Origin: Chaunax sp. Z400
Lineage: Eukaryota; Chordata; Actinopteri; Lophiiformes; Chaunacidae
Length of the DNA: 64,000 nucleotides
Direction: 5' to 3'
Assembly (NCBI GenBank): GCA_037577475.1
Contig: CM075202.1
Span: 10,112,501 to 10,176,500 of the forward strand
Shown in pieces: positions 11,501 through 23,600 of this stretch. Made by a program: the position numbers and the translations under genes. Each line of letters begins with the position of its first letter. Positions within the stretch are counted from its first letter, which is position 1. The notes below the pieces were generated by a model. It was not told the origin of the DNA, did not search any database, and saw only the letters and a program-made list of their open reading frames with translations.

Positions 11501-14386
11501 CAAATAAACTTCAAACAAACATGTACCTTTCTTGCTATAAGTAAAATATTATCAAACAAAACATCACTACTTTCTATGTGCAGGCCTGTATATACATCGT
11601 TTACTGATTAATAACAGATGAATTCTAACATTTTGAATATGCTTAGTACTGACTAATAATTAGTGATGTTACAACTTGAATAGCATATGTGCGTATGCAC
11701 GGTATAAATATGTATCTAATAAATTGTTAATAAACATGACAACATGAGGTTTAAAGACTGCAGCGTACCGCCGAGGTTTCCCCATCAGTCTCCTGATTGT
11801 TCCCCACTCAACCCTTGTCAACTTTCTTGTTTTCAGGTTGGGGAAAGACTCCTTAAGACACAGGCAGAATTCATTGTCACCCTCAAAGAGAGGTCTGGAA
11901 AACAAAACACAAGAGAACATTTTTCAAAGAAAATTGGGGCGAGAGAAAAGCACAACAAATAACAAAACAATGTCATATAACTCTTTCTGATGAAATTGCC
12001 AACCATTTGCCCCTGGCCTTTCAAACCATATTCAAACTAATTACAGATTATCAAAAACCTTGATCATTGTTAGGGCATCTCCGAATTAATTACAATAAAT
12101 AAAAACTGATGGCTGTCTTCTGAAGGTGAAAGTGAGACTTTACCTGTCAATATTGGAATAGAACCATTCATAGATGCACCATTTGTGAGCTTTGGGTAGC
12201 TTAAGAAGGTTTCTTAATCTTAGCCCTATTTTCTGGGATGCCTTCTTATCTGGTGTCACCACAGTAGCAAATTTCTGCGAAGAAAAATATCAAAATAACA
12301 GTCATTCCACCTACAAGCAAAATACGTAATTTCCCACAAATTGTTCAGTCTTCTTGTTCCAGCAGAAACCATAATAATAATTTGAGTGGCACAATATGCA
12401 TGATAAAACAGACGACTCGTGAGAAAGTACCAGCTGCTGCAATATTGTAAATTTCCCCACTGTGGGACTAATAAAGGGATATCTTATCTTATCTTATCTT
12501 AAAGGGCTTGTTTACCTCACTAGCTTTGTAGCTCCTGTTTATCAGCCTCATTGTTTTTTTTCTTTTAAAAAAACTAATATTACAACTACTACAAACACAA
12601 GACTTAGAGTTCTTTCTTCACTTTAAAGGTTTACTTAAAACAAACCACAGGAAGACTAAAACAGAGTATATTCTGTGAGCTACTAGTAGCTATAGCCTCC
12701 ATTAGATTTTCAGTGACAAGCGGCAAATATTATCGCAGGACCTGGCAGCCTCACAGTGTTCATTGTGTTTTTCATCCTTAATTTAGAGCAGCTACTGGAA
12801 ATGCTGACATAGACAATGAGGCTAGCCATCGACTTTGCGCTTCTCGGTTAAAAAAAAGATGCGGACTTTTTGTGTAAATGGACTGGCTTTAAAATTTTGA
12901 TAGAAATGGTAAAAGATAAAGGAAGTAGCCACAATTAGTTACATAGACAAAGAGGATTTACCTCTGCAGGCTGTATAAAGCAGATATTACTACCCTAAGA
13001 AACAAACAATAATTATATATTGGCTGTAATGGGATAAATGACATAATGACGGGCTCTCTTCTTTTGCTAGTGCAGGCTAAAATAACAGGGCTACATTTGT
13101 AATAGCAGGACACTGCAGCGCAGGTAGACTCAGTTTATTTCCACTGGTGAATATTGAGGACCCACATCTTCACAGCTCAGGTGGAATAACAAGACGACTT
13201 CTAGACCCAAAACAACCTCCATGAAGTAATTGTACACCATCAACCAAACATTTTCTCTTCCCACTTTCTACAACATCCTCAAAATCAATGGGCCAAAATT
13301 TGTCCCCTTTTCACTACAAATCATTTTAACGGCATGTTGTCTTTACCTGTGGTGTGGTGGTGACCCTTTGGCTTCTCCGAGGGGATCTGGCCGGGAGACG
13401 AGGCTGGGGCTGCTCATCCTCCTCCCGAAACAAACGGCTCCTCTTTGAGCTCCGTGTAGGCTGGAAGGACAAATGTGGACAGGGGTTTATCAATAGTGCC
13501 AACAGCGGTCCAGCTGCAAGGATTTGTGTGAATGAGTTTAGCGCGACTTTAAAGAAAATTTTATTAATTTAATGTGCAGCACGGGAAAAAACAAATCAGA
13601 ATCACATTATTGCAAAAACTCCGCAGATATGCTGCAGATTCAGGCAATATCTACATATGGTTGTATGGATATGGATTCAGGCAAACATGCAATGCTATCT
13701 TTAACACCCCAGAGTGTGAATAACATGTCATTATGACAATTTTCTGATGATATGAAAATATCCACCACAAGCACAATGTCAAATGTTGCTCCATTTTGAC
13801 TGGGTTGGAGTATTTTCTACATTAACTCCTTGAACAAGTGTCTCAAGAAGGGTCCCAAATTGTGTCACTAACATTCAAAAATACTGCTTACTACTTCTTT
13901 TAATGCAATTTGGAGAACAAAGCCAAATATTTCCAATAGACCACGTACAGACCAGTTGCAAGTGGAATGCCTATTTCTGCAAAAGATTCATTTCCACATC
14001 ACACTGGTATGACAAACAAATTAATGACGCAATAGATTAAACTATTGAGCTGGAAAAGACAGCTGATCACCACTGAACAGCAACCATATAATCAATAGTG
14101 ACTGAGTAACAGACAATGTCATTCAATTCATATCTATGATGAATTTAACTGCTATAAGTAGTCACACTATAAACAAAATAGATCAATGCAGAATTGAAAG
14201 TCCCTACTATGCATCTACTGCAATATGCAGATAAAACGATGGAGATATAGACAATTAATCATAAACTAGAAAATGCCAAGTTCCTCAAGTCAAATTGAGT
14301 TTAAACTTGTATATATTAGGTTAGACTTACATTATATTATACTTAAGATATTTTTCATATATTTTCAAATGGGATTGTATGTCCTG

Positions 14387-14422
<36 letters not shown>

Positions 14423-16197
14423 GATTGATAGTATTTCTAACACTACACAGCAATTCAATACATTAACCCCACAAATACTACTTCACAAAGTTAGTAGTAT
14501 TCTCCTGCAAATTTAATTTAGACAATGACTGGGTCATGTCGATTCCACAACTTTTTATTTTATATTTCTAAGCTTAGCATCTGTACTATTAGTACAATAA
14601 CAAAAGCTCAACTATTTCTTCCTCTTCACTTCTTTAAAAACCGACAAGCGAATACAGTGTCTCTTACCGTGTCCATTGTGAGGGAGGAATGCCGTCCCCT
14701 GGTGTTGTGAGCTCTTGGGAAGCTGTTTTTTTCATTCAGAGTGTTGGACAAACTCCCTTCTGTGGAAAAAAAAATACCCACACTAACTATTCAAAATAGT
14801 GTGAGGATACCAAATAGAAGACCCAAGTGAGACCCACTCATTAAATGTGAGAATAAAAGCTATACTTAAATGAGAAAAGATGTCCTCTCAAGGAGAGATT
14901 GTTTTATCACAAAACTTAACACAAAACCTTTTTAATAGCCAATATGGGGAAAAACTGCTCAGAAAGAAATAATAGGAATGAATTACCCTGTGTCCCAAAT
15001 CCACTGAAAGATTTAAGATTTTTGAACACTTTTAACTGGGGAATTTAAGGCACGTGTCAGCGGACCACATCAGTGTCAGAATCATCTTTAATGGCCAGGT
15101 ATGATTAAGCAAACACGGAATTTCACTCCTTCCCAGTAGATCTCGGTGTACAAACAAATATGCAGCTAAAAATAAAATCCACATACCTTTTAGACTGACA
15201 AGTGCTTCTGCTGAAGAGCCTGAGGAAGAGGACATTATAGGTATACATCAATAAAGAGTAAGTTAACATACATTAGAAAGCACATATTTGTCTAAAAATA
15301 AAATAGTGTTAATATTTGACTAAAAAATGCAAGTGTATTGAGCCCATGGTCTTTAGTTTTAAATTATTATGGTATATTAATTTTAGCTATCAAAGAAAAC
15401 GTCTATAAATTGCTGACATTATAAGGCTATCCTTTAAATATTGAGAGCAGCCAGAGAGGTTAAATTAAGTTACATATAACGCTAGCTAGCGCACTCATTT
15501 AGGCCTTGACCACCACTTTGAGCTGTCAAGCCCGGGCATAACATCAGCTGGACAGATCACATCAACGATCTGTGTTACACAAGCAAACGTTGCATTATGT
15601 TACAACTGGGACATAATAATGAATCACGTTAACAACGTTCACATCGACTGTAATGATTATTTCAGCTGTTAATAGTCAAATAATCTGTATAGTTTCCCTT
15701 TAACAACTTGTCAAAATGATACACAACAATCTAACGTTAACCAGCGCTGACATTCAATATAAGGAAGGTGTCAAAAGCTATGCCCAGCAAAAACAGATAG
15801 CTAATGACTAGCGTGTCTATTTTGGTAGCGATATTACGGCAGTCCTTTTGTTATTACTGCTTACGATCTCAGGCTAACAGGCGTTAGCTCATAGCTAAGC
15901 TAACGTTACTCGTTTACCAGTTAGTCTAAAGTAACTTGCCCAACTCCAACATTAGCTATGGTTAGCCTGCCGTGCTAACAAGCGCTAGCAGATTCGGACA
16001 GACCGGTATCTCTTTGCGTCAAAAAATACTTCATGAACTCTACCCAAAACCTACGATGTTCGTTACATGGACAACGATAGTAGTTTATCACAAAATATGT
16101 ATTTTACCACTAACAAACCGCTGCTTGTATAGAACACAAACTCCTTGAATTTGTGTTGTTACTCACTCTCATCTAACAGCTGGTCCATCTCCGCCAT
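8563..16197 (-). CDS. lin9: LIN9, MuvB/DREAM complex core subunit
   Basis: Fifteen exons on the minus strand: 16197-16167, 15219-15187, 14759-14668, 13460-13347, 12274-12144, 11894-11769, 11241-11084, 10788-10655, 10480-10352, 9896-9798, 9700-9620, 9515-9390, 9210-9028, 8914-8817 and 8668-8563. They total 1641 nt, 546 residues plus stop, against about 542 in human. The start reads MAEMDQLLDES. The DIRP region is about residues 95-215 (LRNLLKLPKAHKWCIYEWF, ESFPNLKTRKLTRVEWG). A Tudor-like segment covers about 220-280 (GVHDGLFTGQIDAVDT). A helical segment at about 350-420, used in the family for LIN52/B-MYB contacts, includes RLSKILMIKKEH. In the nucleus LIN9 bridges MuvB with p130/E2F4 or B-MYB/FOXM1 to control cell-cycle genes. 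No disruption was found. Confidence 0.96.
12430..12502 (+). mobile_element. Short non-LTR retroelement 3' end with (TTATC)n tail
   Basis: In a lin9 intron, the sequence around CCCCACTGTGGGACTAATA runs into four copies of TTATC at about 12480-12501. A unique-looking segment ending in a short tandem tail is typical of LINE/SINE 3' ends in fish. I cannot name the family. Confidence 0.45.
14390..14419. repeat. (AT)n microsatellite in a lin9 intron
   Basis: About 15 uninterrupted AT units. Confidence 0.95.
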
Positions 16198-16250
16198 CTT
16201 GAATTAGCCGCGCCGCTTTTTCAAAGACCTTGTCAAAATGCATTCTGGGT
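16198..16250 (-). promoter_or_regulatory. Probable lin9 promoter with CHR-like and ZNF143-like motifs
   Basis: Just upstream of the lin9 start (minus strand), TTTGAA lies at 16225-16220 beside a GCGGCGCGG stretch. CCCAGAATGC at about 16247-16238 is the core of the ZNF143-type site. TTTGAA is the CHR consensus bound by LIN54 of MuvB. Motif evidence only. Confidence 0.4.
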
Positions 16251-17605
16251 CGGGAAGATATGTGGAGGGCGATTTGAGAAATAAAAAACCTGTAATTTAC
16301 CAATCATCACTTTAGATGAACATATGCATACGCACAATTATGTTCACTCAATATAATTCAAACTTCTTGTACAAAACGTCATGGTAATGTTTGAAACCCG
16401 TTTTATCTGCAAAATACTCTCAGCATCCCTCCAATTGTTCCACACAGCACTTCAGACACCGTCTAAATTTCAGTAGCTTGTTGGGTATAAGATGTCAATC
16501 TTTAGTCAAGTTTAAATGTTTTTCTCCAAATGCAAGCTGTGTAAATCTGGAACAGAAACAGCATCAGAAAGCATGTCCAGTATAAAAATGGCTTTCATGA
16601 TGACAAGTCTCTTTCAAATGGGGGAATTAGGTTAGTAAATTCTACTTGCATAGACAGGAGGGTTAAATGTCCTACAACATCCAACTTTTAGGAAAAGCTA
16701 TCATCCTGCTTAAACCCTTCTAGCGCTTGGAACACTTGTCAGCCACTGACCCTGACCCATGGAAGAGAAAACCCCAAAGGAAATAAACTGAGTATCCCTT
16801 TGAAAAACTCAAAGCAAATCTACATTTATTTCAACGCTCCAAGTCAACTCCAAATCTGAAATTCAAAAAAGCAGGCGAGAAGTTTTGAGAACTCAGTGTT
16901 TTATTTTGTTTGACGTAAGCAACAAAAAGACTAAGATAACATGAACCACATACCACTGTAGCCATTTCTTTAACAGAGCAGTAACCACATTGTTTACTTA
17001 TTAATTTTCAGCAAGGACGATGGGTTGAGAGACAAACAAAAAAAAAAAAATGTACATGTCAAACAGTATCTTTAAAGCCAAGTCGACAAAATGTCCATCT
17101 CACTGGTTATTTTACTGGGGAGCCCTAGCAAAATATTGAAATTGGGTTGTGTGTGTACGCAAATTGGTAGTTCACAACTTAAAACTCCATCTCAATTTTA
17201 AGTGTTATGCCTTTTCAACAACCACTATATTAAAGAAAGAAGAAATAAGAGCCTTCTGAAATTCAAAATGACCAGGTGAGAAAGAAAACTACATTTTCTG
17301 CAGTTTGTTTCGAAACCAAAATCTCTCTATGTAATATGCATAGTGCTTCGACCACATTTCATTCTCTCTTGAGGAACTCTGAAGTAGGTATTCAAGTACT
17401 GTACCTGATGCATTACTAAGGACGGCTGCCAGCTGTATTGTATACCTGATGAAAAAACAATAAAGTGACTCTAGATTCCCAATGACCATTGTAAAGCGTG
17501 GTATAGGATCACTCCTTTGCCTAACATCTTCTGTTGCAGAGCCTGGGTGCTTGGGGGCAACAGCGGTCCTGGTTTTCACTGACGAGGATTCGGAAACAGT
17601 CCTTC
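16251..17605. other. lin9-parp1 intergenic interval, probable parp1 3' UTR
   Basis: No coding exon is seen. On the minus strand, AATAAA-type signals occur near 16822 and 16903, so a parp1 3' UTR of roughly 0.7-0.8 kb is likely. The rest separates it from the lin9 promoter. Confidence 0.5.
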
Positions 17606-20600
17606 TCACCACAAAGACGTCTGGTAGTTAAACTTGATCTTCAGGAGATACTTCAAGTTAATCTGTGCTACATCATACACAATGTACCTGGAGGAGCAGC
17701 GGTTGAGGAAAACAAAGATTATATGCATAATATGACCAACACAGTGAAGACAGAGGAAGATTAACACAAAGACGAGAAAAAAAAGTGAATATAAATAGAT
17801 GATTCAAGGCAAGAGAACATGAAGTGATGGCCCTTTAATGTAAATCAACAGTCAGTGGCCACTAGGGGTGTAAGCCACTGAGTCAATGGCTCATTTCATT
17901 CAAGTATGAAACACTTCTGGTGCCTGTGAGAGGTCTACCTCATGATCAGGCTGTTTGAAAAGAGCCCTTTTCACAGAAACATCTGCTGAGCACTAGCACA
18001 GACCTCCCCATATGTAAAGAGTCAACCAAGATAAGCATCATTTTGAAATTAGACTGAAAACATTGGTCTAAACTCAGGATAAATGTCATGTTAAATATGC
18101 TGACCATGAATGACTTCACTTTTCTAAAAACGTTAAAATATTCAACTCTATATGGGCAGAATAAAGATAAAATTCATGAAGCAGGTGGTCGGCGTTAAAG
18201 GATACTCGTTGTAAAGCAGACTTGTGTCATCAATGTTAGTGTTGCTTCCTTTCCCTAGAGGCACTTGCACCCCGTCTAAAGTGACAGCAGCACTTGGATC
18301 AGGAGCAGTTCTGCCCAAACCTGCAAGAAAAAAAGCAAGACGCAATCGAATGTTGAGGCAGATTTTCCTCAAACTTATTTATATACATTATTTTTTTTTA
18401 AAAGACACTTGAGTTACTAAATGTCCTACCATCCTATCACTTGATTCATTTATTTTAATCAATAAAAATGAGGTTGAATTTCTCTGTTCTTTGCTCAATA
18501 AAGGAACAAATGCCACCAATCCTTTGACACAGCAGTAAAAGATAAAAATGCTCTAATCCCTTTCAATTTGAATAAAACAATGAAAATAACATATTAAGAT
18601 TTCTCACCTTTAACGCTGTGTTTGCCCTTGGGTAGTTTTGTAATGTGGGAAGCCTTCTTCAATTCATGCCTGCATTAAAAAAAAAGCAAGACTCTTTCAT
18701 TTAAATGATCACATATCTTTGAAGATAAAAGGTTGATATGTAGGCGTAACAAAACAAACAAAAAGCCCCACTCAGACGGCCACTTACATGTTGCCGAGGG
18801 CTACTTCAGCCAGCAGGAGGATGCCGACAGGATCTGACTGTGAGGTATGACAATAGTTTGCACTCTTCGACACCATGTCAGCAAAGTACACACCTTTGCC
18901 GAACATGTAGCCAGTCTGGGGAAAATTAAGTAAAACAGCAATGTAATACAGGACTGAATAGGAGGAAAACCAACAATTTAAAAAAAAAAAAATTGGTATT
19001 TGGCAAGCAAAGGATTTACAATGTTGCATAATAACAAATTGAAGTGCAGCTTTTCGGTTTCTAACTATCAAAAACTCACCACTGGGGCCTCTGGAGGAGC
19101 AATGCGAAGACCCTGAGACAAGATACCAGCGTAGTTGGTGGTGCGAGAACCGTGCCACAGAAGCTGGCGATTGTGTAGCTCCTCGAAGGGACAGAACCGC
19201 TGGCGCTCTCCCTCTCGAACAATTTTGAAGATCTAAAAGTTGGGAAAAGTCGGGAAAAACAGTGAGGTACTAATTCATGGTGCACGACAAAACGACACAG
19301 GAGAACTGCCATAACGTTTGTGATAGAACCTGTAATTATTCAGATTTACACAAACTAAGCATTTGCAACATAATACAATGGCATTGGTAAAACGTCTTTT
19401 CCTAGAAATTACTTACTTCTTGCACTTCCAGTGTGTAAGTGTTGTGTGTAGCAGCATGGGTGTTCTTAACATATTGCATAATGATATCAGCCTCTTCTGT
19501 AGTCTTGTCGACAACCTGAGAAATAAATATTTAACATGCTATAGTCTTTTATGCAATATCTCGTCATGACAATGACAACACTGAACACATTCTTAGGAGA
19601 TCATGGAAAAAAAATTATAATTTTGCACACTTGTCCAGGTCTCCTCACCTCAATCTTGGTTTTGAGTTTCTCATAATTAATGTCGATTGGATCATTGTCA
19701 TTGTCCTGGGCCCCTCCTCTCAGCAGGCTGTATGCCACTTCAATATCCAACAGGTTGTCCAGCATCTGGACCTTAGCCTGAACAGTGATGCACGTGGATG
19801 TTGTGAGATCCATTCATAACAAGAGAAAATTGTGCAGTACGATACAGCATTTGCGTCCTTACTTGAATGTAGTCCAGGCTGTTGAGCAGTGGAGGTTTCT
19901 TCATACCAAAGTCATGAGGGATCAGGGTGTAGAAGCGATTGGAAAGATCAAGTATCTGAGCCTCAGGCAGACAATCTGACACAGCCTGCGACAAAAGATG
20001 ACCAATGTGCTCCAAGTTATTTAAAAATATTTTGTTCAATACTAATATCTGGTCCAACCACTGGCACAGAAACACTGCTTATAGTGATGTCACAAATTTA
20101 TCACAAGAGCCTGAAAGAAAGGTGCTATGTGTTAATGTGGGCTGCAATGCACCACAGAGTCCTACAGGAATCCCAATGGAAAGAGTTGAATGGTGAGACA
20201 ATGCTCAAGGAGGGGTTGTTGGTTACTGACTTGCTGTACTTCAGTGAGGAGAGCGTAGGCACTCTGGATCTGCCTCTTGCTCAGCTTTCCAAGGGGCATC
20301 TTCTGGAGGTCAATCTGAAGAAAACAAAGGAGAGGTAAGATACTGCATAAATATGTGCTTCCATGCAAAAACATAATTTGCATTGCATTTGCTCTACTGC
20401 TAACTTTAGGTTAAGTGATTAGACAGGACTGGTGGTGCTCTCAACCAAGCCTCCCCCCACATTGCCAAAATATGTAATATGATGTAGCCTGAAACAAATA
20501 AGATCAGTCCAAAGTGGTTTGTCTGTCACAGCCCTAAGTCCTACCTCAAACTCCACCATGGCCTTCTTCATGCTCTCTACATCAAAGATTGTCTTGATCA

Positions 20601-23600
20601 GCTCCTGGATGGGTTTGGCCAGCTTTGACTTTGTACCAGCAGTGGCAGTGAGCCTCCTCACTGCTTCTTCATCCTGTCAAGTAACATGATCACACCACAG
20701 AGAAAAGCTAAATGCAGACGGATACAGGAAACATTCTGCAGGACATCTCTTCTAGCGTTGTGTTTGTGTGTACCTGCCCATAGTCAATCTCCAGGGGGTA
20801 GAACTTATTGGGATATTTGGTGAAGTTGGAGGAGCCCCAGTTGTTGCCCGTCTTCTCTTTGTAGACACAAAGGAAGTTGTCCATGGCAGAATTCTTGTCG
20901 TGAAACTTGTCCAGCTTGTTGCCACCGATGGTGGTACCCACTCTGCCCCATGACCTGAACACCCAGTAGCTGCAAAAGCATGAAAGAGACCTGCATTGAC
21001 CTGATAATCTAACAATCTCTGCACTACAAAAAAAAGAAGTGAACCGATTCCCTACAACACTGACCGCTTCTGTACATCATCCTCCAGCAGCTGCAGTTTA
21101 TAGTAGGAGTTAGTTCCCCTGACAATGTCCACAAGACCCAGTGTTGCACTATACATCTTCCCACTCTGCTCCAGAACATGAGCGCTGTTCTCCAGACCTA
21201 AGAACATCCAAATCATTAGTAATGGCTAAAAGATAGGGAAAGGAAAAAAAACAACATAAATGCAGAATACTCATGACTACCAGAATCTGGATCCACAGCA
21301 GCTCCTCCTTTCACTGTGAGTTTCATCTTCTTGCTTTTGCTACCACCTGTAAGAGTGTAGATGCGATTACTTATAAATATACACCAAAGACGATAGCAGT
21401 GCAACACTGTGACATCAGTCTAGATGACTCACGCCTCTAAAAAACAACTTAACAAATAGACAAAGAGCTATTAGTACATGCATTATAATAACAGTAACAA
21501 ATTTACTTTACCTTCTTCCTCCTTCACTTTGCCTGTGCTTTTAGTAGCCAGCGCACCAGACTTGGAGGCCACTGATGGAGCTTGAGACTCCGCTTTGACC
21601 TCTGCACCCCAGGGTGAAATGGCATGCAGGGACACCAGCTCCTGGAGGGCTTTATCCGACAACTTGATGTCTGTGAGGAAATCCTCAGAGACCACACGAA
21701 CACCAGCGTCCCTCACTTCCTCCATTTTCTTAGTCATCTTCTCCACCTCCTCTGTGAAAACGTTATATAACAAGTTATGAAGAACATATTATGTTTCTAA
21801 ATACTATTCAATATGCTTTTAAAATGAATCAAAGGCATTGATTGGCCCCTGTTTTGGTAATTCCTCATTCATTGTTTGGTTACTTACTCTTGGTGCTGAG
21901 GCAGATCGAGGCCTTATTGGCTGTGCTGGTAATCTTTCCGCCCAGCTCCTCCACAGCAGCCTTCAGATCATCCTTGTTTTTCGTCAGCTTACCAACAGCC
22001 AACAGTTTCATACCAGTAAGAGGTTTGTCTACAGGCAGACATGACACAATTATAGCATTAAATCAATAAGACTTTATCGAAGTGTTATTTAATATTTCAG
22101 CCCTCTTCACTAACCTGCAGGTGCTCCCTGTGGCAGATGCTTAGTCAGGGCACTGGATGCACTTGCCAAGGGTTCTGCTTTGGCTGCGGTAAGGGTTTGG
22201 GTGGGAGTCTCCTTCGGGTAAACCCTGTTCTGTCGCTTGAACTTGAATTTTTTCAGGTAGGGGACTTCGTGAAATTCCTAAAATGATGACAGCAGAATAT
22301 TCCCAGTGGTAAATTAGAGTCAGAATATGTCATTTTCTTACTCTTTGTATGGATTTTCTACCAATATATGCAGCTATGGAAATTTTATGGTACTTTATTG
22401 CAATGGCATGAATTCTTTTTACAGACTCCGTGTGGAATTCAGGATGGGAATTACAAAGATCCAAAAGGTGCCCTGAATTGAGGCGCCCTACCTTGGGGAT
22501 GACCCAGTCTTTGCGTATGGGTGTTGCGATTTTGAACACACACTTTGTCCAGGCTGAGATGTCTCCTGTGCAGTAGTAAGCATCACCTTTGAACACCAAC
22601 TGCCCCATGCACTCCTTACAGGCCTCAAGAGCACCAAACGCCATGCAGTCTGCCAGGCAGTCCAACACCTGTCAATCAAACAACACATACATGCTGGTTT
22701 GAGTAATTAGTATGGGGGTAAAGTTATAGACCTATACATGATACAAAATGATACTACAACCATAACATGTTATATTGCATGAAGAAAAACAAAAACAAAA
22801 TAGATGTGTGAAATTTCATTGAATTCTATCCAGCGATTTTTGAGGAAATGTGGTTAGACCATATCCTGTTATGTACATACAGACGTTAACGGAGTAACCC
22901 TACAGTATATGCTCCTTATCGTCAATGTGTACATAGAGTAGTTATTTTAATAAATCTGTTTTTATTCTACTAATTAATTTTGAACCCAGTTAAGAGTGAA
23001 ACAATAAGAAGTGCTCTTACATTGGACTCTCCAGAGGGAACGTCTTGGCCATTTGCAATCAACAACTCCTTCATGTCATTGGTTGAACAATACTTCTTCA
23101 GTTTGTCCTTGATTCCCCAAATCAGCTGGCTTTGATTCTGCAGATGCGCAAAACAACAAACACAAACAGAGAAAAATATTTAAAATGTGATCGAACATAA
23201 CGTTTACTCTAAAGTAGGAAAAATGAAAAAAAAGGTACCTTCAACTGTTCCTCCAGCTTCTTCCTCTGGTCGTCGTCCTCCTTCTTCTGCTTCTTTGATA
23301 CTCCATCCACCTCGTCAGCTTTACGCTTCCTATAAGAGCAAACTTAAGTTCAAACTAATTTTCTTCCAAACTTAAGTTGTTGTTTCCTAATAATTCAGCA
23401 CTAAAAAAAAAAAAAACTTCCTAAATGAGGCCAAAAGGGATGCGGGACAATAGCCCATCGGAACAAACAAGCCTGAGTCTGACACCTTTAGTCATTAGAC
23501 ATATCCATTAGGGCTCAATCAATAATGGAAATACGCAGACACAAGCAGGTACATGTCTCCACGATCCCAGGTGTCAATGCTGGCATCATCCATCCCTGCC

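Noticed and set aside
18148..18220. Frame continuing from parp1 exon 22 into the intron, suggesting an alternative C-terminus
   Set aside because: It is read-through of the U12 donor. The downstream exon at 17687-17606 restores the conserved PARP1 end.
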